A stretch of DNA of 50,653 nt from an uncultured Clostridium sp. (lineage in GTDB: Bacteria > Bacillota > Clostridia > Clostridiales > Clostridiaceae), in the NCBI GenBank assembly GCA_934746785.1, contig CAKVFO010000004.1, positions 1 through 50,653 of the forward strand, in the 5' to 3' direction. How positions within the stretch are numbered: the stretch's first letter is position 1; each line of letters begins with the position of its first letter. Positions 17,169 through 26,222 of this stretch are shown here, piece after piece. The notes below the pieces were generated by a model. The model did no database searches and was not told where the DNA came from. It saw only the letters and a program-made list of their open reading frames with translations. The translations under genes and the position numbers were made by a program.

Positions 17169-17873
17169 ATGGCAAAGCATTTACACATAATGGCTGAAGA
17201 AGGAGCAATAGCAGAAACAGTCCTTTTGCCAGGAGACCCAATGAGAGCAAAGTATATAGCAGAGCAATATTTAGAAGATGCTGTTTGTTATAATACTGTA
17301 AGAGGAATGTATGGATATACTGGAACATATAAAGGTAAAAGAATATCAGTGCAAGGTACAGGAATGGGATTACCATCTCACTCAATATATGTTAATGAAC
17401 TTATTCAATTCTATGGAGCAAAGAGATTAATAAGAGTTGGTACAGCTGGATCTATTAACAATAATGTAAAGGTAAGAGACATAGTTTTAGCTCAAAGTGC
17501 ATGTACAAACTCTGGAATTAATAGAAGAAGGTTTAAAGGATTAGATTATGCACCAACTGCTAACTTTGATTTATTATTAAAGGCCTATAATATTGCAACA
17601 GAAAAAAAAGCAAGCGTTAAGGTAGGAAGTGTATTATCTTCAGATTTATTTTATGATGATACAAATCAAGGAATAGCAATGTGGTCAGACTATGGTGTTT
17701 TAGCTATAGAAATGGAAACAGCAGAATTATATACAGTAGCTGCTAAGCATGGAGTAGAAGCGCTGTCTATATTAACAATTTCAGATCATGCTTTAACAGG
17801 AGAAGAAACTTCACCTGAAGAAAGAGAAACTAGTTTTACTCAAATGATGGAAGTAGCATTAGAATTAGGTTAG
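17169..17873 (+). CDS. deoD: Purine-nucleoside phosphorylase, DeoD (hexameric) type
   Basis: Splits purine (deoxy)nucleosides with phosphate into base and (deoxy)ribose-1-phosphate for salvage. The 234 residues match the hexameric bacterial family. Visible signatures are LPGDPMRAKYIAE (phosphate binding), the MGLPSHSIYVNEL segment, RVGTAGSI, and AIEMETAELY near the C-terminus, which contacts the sugar. The Asp of SDHALTGEE, which protonates the base in this family, is present. ATG 17169 follows aggagga. The sortase gene starts only 13 bases after its stop, so the two are probably co-transcribed although their roles are unrelated. Confidence 0.95.
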   Translation: MAKHLHIMAEEGAIAETVLLPGDPMRAKYIAEQYLEDAVCYNTVRGMYGYTGTYKGKRISVQGTGMGLPSHSIYVNELIQFYGAKRLIRVGTAGSINNNVKVRDIVLAQSACTNSGINRRRFKGLDYAPTANFDLLLKAYNIATEKKASVKVGSVLSSDLFYDDTNQGIAMWSDYGVLAIEMETAELYTVAAKHGVEALSILTISDHALTGEETSPEERETSFTQMMEVALELG

Positions 17874-17886
17874 GAAGTAGTTTGAA

Positions 17887-18672
17887 ATGGGGAAAAAAAT
17901 TTCAACAAGAGAGATAGTACGAAGAATTATATTTTATATATCTTTAATAGTTTTTATAGTATGTGCTGTTAAGTTATTTGGAATATGTAAGGGATATTAT
18001 GACAATAAAAAGTCATATAATCAAGTAAGAGAATATGCACCTCAGGAAGTAGATACACCTGACAATGCAAACACAGAAGATCAAGAGGCACCTCGATTCA
18101 TATTTACTAAGGAGAATTATGATAAGCTTCTTTCTATGAATTCAGATTTTAAGGGATGGATTTATATACCTAATACAGAAGTGAGTTATCCTTTAGTACA
18201 GACTGATAATAATGACTATTATTTAAATCATAACTTTGAAAAGGAAGTAAATAGTGGTGGAGGTATATTTATATCTTCGAATAACACTAATCCTTTCGAA
18301 GACAGGAATACAATAATTCATGGACATCATATGAGAGATGGAAGTATGTTTGCAACATTGATGAATTTTAAAGAAGAAGATTTTGCAAAGACTACTCCTA
18401 TATTTGTTAATACAAAGGATAAGTTATTAGAATATGAAGTATTTTCAGTATTTTATGAAACAGCTAACGATGATTCATATCAAAATGGATTTGAATCAGA
18501 TCAAAGTTACTTATCTTATGTAAATACATTAAAAATTAAATCATTATTTAATCTAGAAAGAGCAGATTTTACAGTGGCTGATAAAATGATAACTTTATCA
18601 ACTTGTGATTATGATGTAAGTGATGGCAGACTTTTAGTATGTGCAAGATTAAAATCAGTTAAAGATTATTAA
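17887..18672 (+). CDS. srtB: Class B sortase
   Basis: A membrane-anchored cysteine transpeptidase that cuts a sorting signal in a secreted protein and joins it to peptidoglycan. It has a short cytoplasmic Lys/Arg-rich start, one N-terminal membrane helix (about 12-32) and an extracellular catalytic domain. Catalytic residues are visible: His in the HGHHM segment (145-149, probably His147), Cys240 in TLSTCDY and Arg254 in VCARL. The length of 261 residues and the FKGWIYIPNTEVSYPLVQ strand fit class B. No sorting-signal protein lies beside it, and the large secreted protein at 35992 lacks one. It is translated from ATG 17887, behind a weak ggaagtag site in the end of the deoD transcript. Confidence 0.92.
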   Translation: MGKKISTREIVRRIIFYISLIVFIVCAVKLFGICKGYYDNKKSYNQVREYAPQEVDTPDNANTEDQEAPRFIFTKENYDKLLSMNSDFKGWIYIPNTEVSYPLVQTDNNDYYLNHNFEKEVNSGGGIFISSNNTNPFEDRNTIIHGHHMRDGSMFATLMNFKEEDFAKTTPIFVNTKDKLLEYEVFSVFYETANDDSYQNGFESDQSYLSYVNTLKIKSLFNLERADFTVADKMITLSTCDYDVSDGRLLVCARLKSVKDY

Positions 18673-18676
18673 TAGA

Positions 18677-18716
18677 TAGAGTGATTATATTTAAAAATAT
18701 AGTCGCTCTATTTTTT
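18677..18716 (+). terminator. Terminator after srtB
   Basis: A 13-bp stem with two G-T pairs (18677-18689, 18698-18710) is followed by a T tract. Confidence 0.8.
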
Positions 18717-18770
18717 CTTGTAATCTTTTTGTGATAAAATAATATGACTATAAAAATATGAGGTGAGGTC

Positions 18771-19826
18771 ATGGATTACATTAGTGATATAAATATAAAT
18801 CAAGCAATTATTCATATACTTGACTCAAATGGAGCAGAGCCAATTTTAAATGAGTATACTTTAGAACTTGAAGAGGATACATATAAGTTTTTATATAAAC
18901 ATATAGAGAAATGCTTTAATGATGAAGAACTAAAGTATGCAAGATTTAATGAAGAAAGAAATATTGTAAAAGAGATTGTTCAAGATTACTTAAATGGTAT
19001 AGATGATGATTTAATAGGTCTTTCAAAGGAACTTGCAAGACAGTTATTTTCTATAATGAAGAGCAATGTTAATATACCTTCATGTGATTTAATAGTTGCA
19101 TCTATAATTACAGATCAAGGACCTATGATAGCAATTTTAAAAATGGATTATGTTAAGAATTTTACTCATCAAGTAGATTTTGTGGATGATAAGATTGGTA
19201 TTGGAATAGTTCCACAAGCAGCTGGTCTTCCTGGCAGCGGACAAAGAATACAAAAGGCAGCATTTATAAAACCAATAAGGGAAGATGACAAATATAATCT
19301 TATGGTTCTTGACAAGAGAAAGAAGAGCAGTGATGATGATGAATATGGAACAAATTATTTCTTAGGAAGTTTCTTAGGATCATCAATTATAACTAATGAA
19401 AGAGATATGACTAAGACATTTTTAAAGGCGGCAGAAAGTTTTACAAGAAAGAATTATGCTAATGATGCAGTTAAGGCTGAATCAATTAGAACAGCTGTTA
19501 AGTCCAAACTTAAAGAAGATGATAGCGTTAATATTGAAGAGTTATCTAAGGAATTATTTCAACATGAACTTTTCTCAGGAGAGCCTCAAGTTAAAGAAGA
19601 TTTTAAGACTTTTGTGAAAAGTCAGGGAGTTTCTGATGAAGTTGATGTAGATAAAACTTGGGTTGGCAAAAAATTAAAGAGAGTAAGACTTAAAATAGAT
19701 AAAGAAATAGATTTATATATTGATGAGGAAGTTTACCATGATAAGGAAAAGTTTGAGATTCAGAGAAATGGTGATGGAAGCATTAATATGGTAATAAAAC
19801 ATGTTGTTAATTATATAGAAAAGTAA
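18771..19826 (+). CDS. Nucleoid-associated protein (NdpA/YejK, NA37 family)
   Basis: The 351 residues resemble the 37-kDa nucleoid-associated family, first described in Escherichia coli as YejK/NdpA, which binds DNA or associates with the nucleoid. Typical features are the N-terminal ININQAIIHILD opening, the DLIVASIITDQGPMIAILKMDY core strand and the YFLGSFLGSSI segment followed by a helical C-terminal half. The molecular role is unclear in any organism. It is a single gene with ATG 18771 after gaggtga. A possible promoter, TTGTAA (18718) with TAATAT (18740), lies just after the srtB terminator. Confidence 0.8.
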   Translation: MDYISDININQAIIHILDSNGAEPILNEYTLELEEDTYKFLYKHIEKCFNDEELKYARFNEERNIVKEIVQDYLNGIDDDLIGLSKELARQLFSIMKSNVNIPSCDLIVASIITDQGPMIAILKMDYVKNFTHQVDFVDDKIGIGIVPQAAGLPGSGQRIQKAAFIKPIREDDKYNLMVLDKRKKSSDDDEYGTNYFLGSFLGSSIITNERDMTKTFLKAAESFTRKNYANDAVKAESIRTAVKSKLKEDDSVNIEELSKELFQHELFSGEPQVKEDFKTFVKSQGVSDEVDVDKTWVGKKLKRVRLKIDKEIDLYIDEEVYHDKEKFEIQRNGDGSINMVIKHVVNYIEK

Positions 19827-19847
19827 AATTTATATATTAGCAAAAGG

Positions 19848-19876
19848 AAAAAGGTGGATTAGCATCCACCTTTTTT
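19848..19876. terminator. Bidirectional terminator
   Basis: Stem aaaaaggtgga / tccaccttttt (19848-19858, 19865-19875) has A and T tracts on both sides. It serves the convergent nucleoid-protein and aldolase genes. Confidence 0.85.
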
Positions 19877-19893
19877 ATATTAAAACAATCTAA

Positions 19894-20757
19894 TTAAGCT
19901 TGGTTAATTGATCCGAATAATTCCATCTTTTCTTTAACTGTAGCTTTGATTGCTTCGAAACCTGGAGCAAGAAGTTTTCTTGGATCGAATCCTTTTCCTT
20001 CTAGGTCCTTACCAGCTTCAATGTATTTTCTAGTAGCTTCTGCGAAAGCTAATTGGCATTCAGTATTAACGTTGATTTTAGCAACTCCTAAAGAGATAGC
20101 TTTCTTGATCATGTCTGAAGGAATACCAGTACCTCCGTGAAGAACTAATGGCATATCTCCAACTGCCTTTTTGATGTTTTCTAATGCATCAAAATCAAGT
20201 CCTTTCCAGTTTGCTGGGTATTTACCGTGAATGTTTCCGATACCAGCAGCTAACATAGTAGTTCCTAAGTCTGCTATCTTTTTACATTCTTGAGGATCTG
20301 CGATTTCTCCAGCTCCTATAACACCGTCTTCTTCTCCACCGATTGAACCAACTTCACATTCAACAGAGATTCCCTTAGCTGAAGCATCAGCTATTAATTT
20401 CTTACTCTTTTCGATGTTTTCATCGATTGGGTAGTGAGAACCATCGAACATTACTGAAGAGAATCCAGCTTCAATACATTTGTAAGCTCCGTCAAAACTA
20501 CCGTGATCTAAGTGAAGAGCAACTGGTACAGTGATGTTTAAGTCTTTGATTAAACCGTTAACCATACCTACGATTGCATCGTATCCACCCATATATTTTC
20601 CTGCACCTTCAGAAACACCTAAGATAACTGGTGAATTGTTTTCTTGAGCAGTTAAAAGAATAGCTTTTGTCCATTCTAAGTTGTTGATGTTAAATTGACC
20701 TACAGCGTATTTACCATCTCTTGCTTTGTTAAGCATGTCTTTTGCTGAAACTAACAT
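19894..20757 (-). CDS. fba: Fructose-1,6-bisphosphate aldolase, class II
   Basis: A zinc-dependent glycolytic enzyme that cleaves fructose-1,6-bisphosphate into dihydroxyacetone phosphate and glyceraldehyde-3-phosphate. The 287 residues fit the class II family. Signatures are HLDHGS (82-87, with catalytic Asp84 and zinc ligand His85), GSHYPIDENI, IGNIHGKYP with a second zinc His, VLHGGTG, and KINVNTECQ near the phosphate site. Even codon use (AAG/CTT-rich, unlike its neighbours) suggests strong expression. It starts at ATG 20757 after ggaggtcgag. It lies downstream of argF on the same strand, but a 117-base gap with a possible TATAAT element suggests its own promoter. Confidence 0.96.
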   Translation of the reverse strand: MLVSAKDMLNKARDGKYAVGQFNINNLEWTKAILLTAQENNSPVILGVSEGAGKYMGGYDAIVGMVNGLIKDLNITVPVALHLDHGSFDGAYKCIEAGFSSVMFDGSHYPIDENIEKSKKLIADASAKGISVECEVGSIGGEEDGVIGAGEIADPQECKKIADLGTTMLAAGIGNIHGKYPANWKGLDFDALENIKKAVGDMPLVLHGGTGIPSDMIKKAISLGVAKINVNTECQLAFAEATRKYIEAGKDLEGKGFDPRKLLAPGFEAIKATVKEKMELFGSINQA

Positions 20758-20874
20758 AACTCGACCTCCAATAATTTATAAATATTTTTTGGATTAAAAT
20801 ATGTAATATATTTAACCTCCACTGGTTATTATAACTTTTATTTGTTAAAAAAGAAACATGTTATCTGAAATTTA

Positions 20875-21801
20875 TTAGTTGTTTTTTAGTAGTTTTACTA
20901 GGATCGCTTTTTGTACATGCAATCTATTTTCTGTTTCATCGAAAATTTCAGTACTATGCTCTTCTAACATATCATTTGTAATTTCTTCTCCTCTATGAGC
21001 TGGAAGACAGTGTAATACAAGAGCGTTTTCTTTAGCATAAGACATAATTTCCTTATTTACTTGGAAGCCTTTAAATGCCTTTCTACGTTCTTTTTCTTCA
21101 GTTTCATGTCCCATACTAGTCCATACATCAGTAAAGACTATATCTGCATTTCTAACAGCATCTATAGGAGAATTTGTAATGGTGAATTTTTTACCTTCTA
21201 ATTCAGCAAGTTCTTTACCACGTTTAAGATATTCTTCCTTAGGCATGTAATCATTTGGGCATGCTATGCTTAAGTTCATACCAACCTTTAAGGCACCTAT
21301 GATTATAGAATGTGCCATATTGTTTCCATCACCTATAAAGGCAACATTCAATCCCTCTAATATATTTTTATATTCTCTAATAGTCATTAAATCAGCCAAT
21401 ACCTGACAAGGATGTTCTAAGTCAGTAAGACCATTAATTATAGGAATTGAAGAATGTTTAGCTAATCCTTCAACTTCTTCTTGAGAATAAGTTCTTATAA
21501 CAATTCCTTGAAGGAATCTAGAAAGAGTTCTTGCAGTATCTTCAATTGGTTCTCCACGTCCAAGCTGCAAGTCTCTGCTGCTTAAAAATAAAGCACTTCC
21601 TCCTAGTTGATACATACCAACTTCAAAAGAGACTCTAGTTCTAGTAGAGCTCTTTTCAAATATCATTCCAAGACTTTTACCTTTTAAAAGTTCATGAGGA
21701 ATACCATGTTTGTGTTCATATTTTAGTTGGTCTGCAAGGTTTAAAATATCTAAAATTTCTTCTTTTGAAAGATCATCAATTTTTAATAAATCTTTTTTCA
21801 T
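20875..21801 (-). CDS. argF: Ornithine carbamoyltransferase
   Basis: Condenses ornithine with carbamoyl phosphate to citrulline. The 308-residue protein shows the carbamoyl-phosphate loop STRTR (52-56), HPCQVLAD, and HCLPAHRGEE, whose Cys contacts ornithine. It is the last gene of the arg operon, 26 bases after argD, with a gggg-rich ribosome site. As no arginine deiminase gene is present here and the gene closes a biosynthetic operon, the anabolic direction is most likely. No carAB genes for carbamoyl phosphate are in the window. I see no strong terminator between it and fba. Confidence 0.95.
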   Translation of the reverse strand: MKKDLLKIDDLSKEEILDILNLADQLKYEHKHGIPHELLKGKSLGMIFEKSSTRTRVSFEVGMYQLGGSALFLSSRDLQLGRGEPIEDTARTLSRFLQGIVIRTYSQEEVEGLAKHSSIPIINGLTDLEHPCQVLADLMTIREYKNILEGLNVAFIGDGNNMAHSIIIGALKVGMNLSIACPNDYMPKEEYLKRGKELAELEGKKFTITNSPIDAVRNADIVFTDVWTSMGHETEEKERRKAFKGFQVNKEIMSYAKENALVLHCLPAHRGEEITNDMLEEHSTEIFDETENRLHVQKAILVKLLKNN

Positions 21802-21827
21802 TAAATTAGCCCCCCATAAAGCATTAC

Positions 21828-22979
21828 TTATTGTAATATTTTTATTAGAATATCAATTCCTTTTTCAATATCTTCTTTATCCATAACTAAAGGAGGAAGA
21901 AGTCTTACAACATGAGGACCTGCTGTTAAAACAAGAAGTCCATTTTCCATAGCTTTTTTCTGGAAGTCTGAAGAATTTCCTTTTACTTCAATACCAATCA
22001 TTAATCCTAAACCTCTTACTTCGACAACTTCATCTAAATTAGCTTCAGATATTTTTTGTCGTATTAGATTACCATTATCACATATTTTCTTATAGCTTTC
22101 TTCATTACATAATTCATCAAGAACAACTATAGCACCTGCACAAGCAACTGGATTACCACCAAAAGTAGAACCATGGTCACCAGGTTTAAATGCATTAGCT
22201 GTCTTTTCATCAGCTAAAACAGCACCCATAGGAAGTCCTGCACCTATACCTTTTGCAATAGAAACTATATTAGGTTTAACCTCGAAGTTTTGGAAACCAA
22301 AAAGTTTACCAGTTCTTCCAATACCACATTGAACTTCATCAAAAATAAGAAGTATATCTTTTTCTTTACAAATAGCTGCAACTTCTTGAACAAAGTCTTT
22401 GTTAATAGGATGAACTCCACCTTCACCTTGTATAGCTTCCATTATAATAGCGCATACATCATCTGTAGCTTTATTTTTAAAATCAGCAATATTATTAGCT
22501 TCTACATAATCGATACCTTCAGGGAAAGGGAAGAAATACTTGTGAAACTTATCTTGACCATTTAATTTTAGGGTTGTTATTGTTCTTCCATGGAAAGATT
22601 GTTTTAAAGAAAGAATTTTATTTCTTCCTTCACCGTACTTCTCAAAGCTATATTTTTTAGCAAGTTTAACAGCACCTTCATTAGCTTCAGCACCAGAATT
22701 AGCAAAGAAAACTTTACTCATTTCAGCTTTTTCGCATAACTTATTACTTGCTTCAATTGTAGTTGGGTTTAAAAAAATATTAGAGCAGTGCTGTAAAGTA
22801 GTTAATTGATTTGTAACAGCTTTTGTCCATTTTGGATGATTATATCCAAGAGAATTAACTCCAATACCACTTGTAAAATCTAAATATTTATTATTATCTG
22901 TATCGAATAAATAAACTCCTTCTCCCTTGCACATTACAGGGGAAAGGGGAGCATAGGTATTCATAAGGGAATTTTTCAT
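21828..22979 (-). CDS. argD: Acetylornithine aminotransferase
   Basis: A PLP enzyme that converts N-acetylglutamate semialdehyde plus glutamate to N-acetylornithine and 2-oxoglutarate. The 383-residue class III aminotransferase has the PLP-phosphate loop NSGAEANEGAVK, the cofactor-binding Asp in FDEVQ (Asp214) and the Schiff-base lysine Lys243 in SIAKGIGAG. STFGGNPVACA follows as expected. It starts at ATG 22979, 13 bases after argB, with aggaga as ribosome site. A related succinyl- or GABA-type activity is possible in vitro, but the operon context fixes the role. Confidence 0.94.
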   Translation of the reverse strand: MKNSLMNTYAPLSPVMCKGEGVYLFDTDNNKYLDFTSGIGVNSLGYNHPKWTKAVTNQLTTLQHCSNIFLNPTTIEASNKLCEKAEMSKVFFANSGAEANEGAVKLAKKYSFEKYGEGRNKILSLKQSFHGRTITTLKLNGQDKFHKYFFPFPEGIDYVEANNIADFKNKATDDVCAIIMEAIQGEGGVHPINKDFVQEVAAICKEKDILLIFDEVQCGIGRTGKLFGFQNFEVKPNIVSIAKGIGAGLPMGAVLADEKTANAFKPGDHGSTFGGNPVACAGAIVVLDELCNEESYKKICDNGNLIRQKISEANLDEVVEVRGLGLMIGIEVKGNSSDFQKKAMENGLLVLTAGPHVVRLLPPLVMDKEDIEKGIDILIKILQ

Positions 22980-22992
22980 TTTAAATCATCTC

Positions 22993-23847
22993 CTAATAAA
23001 TCATTGTTCCTATTCCATCATCAAAGAATAATTCAAGAAGTAATGAGTGAGGCACGCGTCCATCAATAATATGAGCTCTTTCAACACCCATACGAACTGC
23101 TTCAACACAGCAATCAATTTTTGGAATCATTCCACATTTAATGACACCTTCAAAGCATAATTTAGGTACTTGATGTAATCTTAAAATTGAAATTAAAGAA
23201 TTTATATCATTAGGATCCCTCATTACTCCAGGAACATCAGTTAATAAAACTAGCTTTTCAGCTTTTAAAGCAGAAGCTATCTTAGCAGCACATAAATCAG
23301 CATTTATGTTGTAAAGACAATCATTATCTTCACCTAAAGCAACACTTCCTATAACAGGAATGTAATCTGAATTTAATGCCATTTCTAATATATCAGTATT
23401 AACAGAAGTGATTTCTCCAACATATCCTAAATCAACGTCACCTTTTAATTTCTTTGCTTTTAATAAAGAACCATCCATTCCGCATAATCCTAAAGCTTTA
23501 CCCCCAGCTTTTTCGATTAAGGAAACAAGATCTTTATTGACTTTTCCGCCTAAAACCATTTGAACAACATCAATGGCTGCTTGGTCAGTATATCTTAAAC
23601 CATTAATAAACTTACTTTCTTCGCCAAGTCTTTCAAGAGTTTTAGTAATAGCAGGACCACCGCCATGAACTACTATAGGTTTAAAACCTACACATTTCAT
23701 TAGGACGATATCGTTTATTACTGTTTGTCTTAATTCTTCACTTACCATAGCGTTTCCGCCGTATTTAACAACTATGATTTTTCCATTGTAGTGTTGGATA
23801 TATGGAAGTGATTGAACAAGTATATTGGCGCGATCATTAAAATCCAT
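22993..23847 (-). CDS. argB: N-acetylglutamate kinase
   Basis: Phosphorylates N-acetylglutamate with ATP. The 284 residues belong to the amino acid kinase family: KYGGNAM (about 28-34), the HGGGPAI loop, and LTDVPGVM near the nucleotide site. The longer N-terminus before the first strand (DFNDRANILVQSLPYI) is the helix seen in the hexameric, arginine-inhibited form, so feedback by arginine is plausible. It sits between argJ and argD with short gaps (25 and 13 bases). The ribosome site is gggggc-type and relatively weak. Confidence 0.94.
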   Translation of the reverse strand: MDFNDRANILVQSLPYIQHYNGKIIVVKYGGNAMVSEELRQTVINDIVLMKCVGFKPIVVHGGGPAITKTLERLGEESKFINGLRYTDQAAIDVVQMVLGGKVNKDLVSLIEKAGGKALGLCGMDGSLLKAKKLKGDVDLGYVGEITSVNTDILEMALNSDYIPVIGSVALGEDNDCLYNINADLCAAKIASALKAEKLVLLTDVPGVMRDPNDINSLISILRLHQVPKLCFEGVIKCGMIPKIDCCVEAVRMGVERAHIIDGRVPHSLLLELFFDDGIGTMIY

Positions 23848-23872
23848 ATTTTTAAGCCCCCTTAGTATTTAT

Positions 23873-25096
23873 TTAACTTCTATAATCACCATTAATTTTT
23901 ACATAATCATAAGTAAGGTCGCATCCCCATGTAGTAATTTCAGCATCACCTATATTAAGTTCAACTTTAATTAATACTTCATCTTCTTTTAATATTTTAA
24001 GAGCTAAATCTTCATCAAAGTTTACTGATGAACCATCCTTACATACGATTATAGAACCTTGATTACTTTCAAAATAAACATTAACCTTTTGAGGATAAAA
24101 GAAAGCATCTGCATACCCCATAGCACATAAAATTCTTCCCCAGTTAGCATCACATCCAAACATTGCTGCTTTAACAAGACTTGAATTAATAACACTCTTT
24201 GAAAGTTTCAATGCATCTTCTTCAGTTTTTGCTCCTGTCATAGTACATTGAATTAATTTAGTAGCACCTTCACCATCTTTAGCAACTTGTTTTGAAAGTT
24301 TTACAGTTACATATTTTAAAGCTTCTAAGAAGTTATAATAATCTTCATTTTTAGAATTTATAATATTATTTTCAGCTAAACCATTAGCTAATATTAAAAC
24401 AGTATCATTAGTACTCATGTCTCCATCAACACTTACTCTGTTATAACTTACATTAACAGCTTCAGTTAAAGCTTCTTTTAAAAGGGAAGCATCAATTTTA
24501 ACATCAGTTGTTATAAAAGAAAGCATCGTACACATGTTAGGTTCAATCATTCCAGAACCTTTAGAAATAGAACCTAAAGTTACATCTTTTTCGCCTATTT
24601 TAAATGTAACAGCCATTTCTTTTTTTACAGTATCAGTAGTCATAATTGCGTTAGCAGTATCATCACTTCCAGTTTCACTAAGAGATTTTACAAGTGAAGG
24701 AACACCGCTGGCAATTGCATCTATATTAAGAGGAAGTCCGATAACTCCAGTAGAAGCAACTAACACATCTTCATTATTTATTTTTAAAGCAGAAGCTGCA
24801 AGTTCAGTCATTTTTTCAGCTTTACTAACACCATCATCACCGTTACAAGTATTAGCATTACCACTGTTAGCAATAATAGCTTGAGCAGTATCATTATTTA
24901 AATGTTTTTTACATACAAGAATAGGTGCTCCTTTTACCTTATTACTTGTATAAACACCAGCAGCTGTGCATGGAATTTTAGAATAAATAAGAGCTAAATC
25001 TTTTTTGTTGTATCCTTCTTTAACTCCACAATGAATTCCTGAAGATAAAAATCCTTTAGGAGCAGTAATACCATTATTAATTTCAACTATTTTCAT
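23873..25096 (-). CDS. argJ: Glutamate N-acetyltransferase (ArgJ)
   Basis: Transfers the acetyl group from N-acetylornithine to glutamate, making the cyclic pathway; some ArgJ proteins also use acetyl-CoA. The precursor self-cleaves before a conserved threonine into alpha and beta chains. Here the cleavage site reads GMIEPNMCTML, with nucleophile Thr190, and Cys stands where Ala is usual before it. STGVIG and SVDGDMSTNDT are other signatures. The length of 407 residues is normal. There is no argA or argE in the operon, so ArgJ is expected to close the acetyl cycle. ATG 25096 follows aggagg. A large hairpin (25124-25185) separates it from argC. Confidence 0.95.
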   Translation of the reverse strand: MKIVEINNGITAPKGFLSSGIHCGVKEGYNKKDLALIYSKIPCTAAGVYTSNKVKGAPILVCKKHLNNDTAQAIIANSGNANTCNGDDGVSKAEKMTELAASALKINNEDVLVASTGVIGLPLNIDAIASGVPSLVKSLSETGSDDTANAIMTTDTVKKEMAVTFKIGEKDVTLGSISKGSGMIEPNMCTMLSFITTDVKIDASLLKEALTEAVNVSYNRVSVDGDMSTNDTVLILANGLAENNIINSKNEDYYNFLEALKYVTVKLSKQVAKDGEGATKLIQCTMTGAKTEEDALKLSKSVINSSLVKAAMFGCDANWGRILCAMGYADAFFYPQKVNVYFESNQGSIIVCKDGSSVNFDEDLALKILKEDEVLIKVELNIGDAEITTWGCDLTYDYVKINGDYRS

Positions 25097-25123
25097 ATAT
25101 TAAACCTCCTTTTTATAGGTAAT

Positions 25124-25185
25124 ATAACGGCTATATAATTTTTTATCCGGCTAAGTTAATGCCAGAAAAAATATATAGCCGTTAT
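25124..25185 (-). other. Intercistronic hairpin between argC and argJ
   Basis: Arms ataacggctatata (25124-25137) and its exact complement (25172-25185) form 14 bp. After one mismatch six A-T pairs follow, then a short G-C inner stem. On the transcribed minus strand no T tract follows, so it does not look like an ordinary terminator. It may mark an mRNA processing or stability site. Confidence 0.65.
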
Positions 25186-25187
25186 TC

Positions 25188-26222
25188 TTAAAAGGCTGGT
25201 GAAATAAAGTTTAATCCTTCAGTTTCATCAAAACCTAAAATAATATTCATATTTTGAATTGCCTGTCCTGCAGCACCTTTAATCATATTATCAATTGTAC
25301 TTACAACAATGATTTGATCTTTTCTATAATTAAGGTGTAAAGATATGTTACAGAAGTTAGAGAATCTTACATCTCTAGAACAAGCAGTTTGTCCTAATGG
25401 AAGAACATTAACAAAAGGTTCATTCTTGTAAGTTTCAGTGTATAATTTGTGTAATTCTTCTAAATTAACTTTTGATTTTGGTGTACAGTAAATTGTTGAA
25501 ACAATACCTCTATTTATTGGAAGTAGGTGAGGAGTAAATGTTACTGTTACCTTATCGTTAGCCATAACTCCTAGAGTTTCTTCTATTTCAGGAGTATGTC
25601 TATGAGCTCCAACCTTATATGGAGCAAAGTTTTCATTTAAGTCACAGAAGTGGCTTGAATCTGTAAGCTTTCTTCCAGCACCAGTTGCACCAGACTTAGA
25701 ATCAGCAATTATACCTTTAGTTTCAATTAATGAGTTTTTCATTAAAGGCATAAGACCTAATTCTATAGAAGTAGGATAACATCCAGGATTAGCTACAAGC
25801 TTAGTGTTTTTGATTTTTTCTCTGTTTACTTCAGGTAATCCATAAACACTTAATTTATGAATTTCTGGTTTAGTAAAGTCTTTTCCGTACCATTCTTTAT
25901 ATTCTGCTTCATTTGATAGTCTGAAGTCAGCACCGATATCTATACATATCTTGCCTGATTCAACGCATTTAGCAGCAATACCTTCACTTAAACCATGTGG
26001 AAGAGCAGTAAAGATAACATCAGATTTCGCTACAACATCATCAGCTGTTTCGCAAATTAAATCTGTTTTATTAAAAAATGTTTTATATATTTCATTAATT
26101 CCTTGACCTTTAAAAGATACTGAACTTAATGCAGCAACTTCCACCTTTTTATGATTTAAAAGTATTCTTAGAAGTTCAGCACCAACGTAACCTGTAGCTC
26201 CTATAATACCTACCTTTTTCAT
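25188..26222 (-). CDS. argC: N-acetyl-gamma-glutamyl-phosphate reductase
   Basis: NADPH-dependent reduction of acetylglutamyl phosphate to the semialdehyde. The 344-residue protein has the nucleotide loop GATGYVGAE (8-16), the catalytic Cys148 in NPGCYPTS and the KSGATGAGRK segment typical of the long family. Its ATG shares one base with the argH stop (TAATG at 26224-26220), so translation is coupled. Its stop lies at the foot of the intercistronic hairpin. Confidence 0.95.
   Translation of the reverse strand: MKKVGIIGATGYVGAELLRILLNHKKVEVAALSSVSFKGQGINEIYKTFFNKTDLICETADDVVAKSDVIFTALPHGLSEGIAAKCVESGKICIDIGADFRLSNEAEYKEWYGKDFTKPEIHKLSVYGLPEVNREKIKNTKLVANPGCYPTSIELGLMPLMKNSLIETKGIIADSKSGATGAGRKLTDSSHFCDLNENFAPYKVGAHRHTPEIEETLGVMANDKVTVTFTPHLLPINRGIVSTIYCTPKSKVNLEELHKLYTETYKNEPFVNVLPLGQTACSRDVRFSNFCNISLHLNYRKDQIIVVSTIDNMIKGAAGQAIQNMNIILGFDETEGLNFISPAF

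Noticed and set aside
22290..22565. 91-codon plus-strand open frame
   Set aside because: Antisense to argD, Phe/Ile/Asn-rich low-complexity translation and no initiation signal.
24534..24884. 116-codon open frame on the plus strand
   Set aside because: Lies wholly inside argJ on the opposite strand, with no ribosome site; a shadow of argJ codon usage.
25124..25185. Rho-independent terminator between argC and argJ
   Set aside because: The stem is strong but no T tract follows on the transcribed strand, and argJ has no evident promoter of its own.
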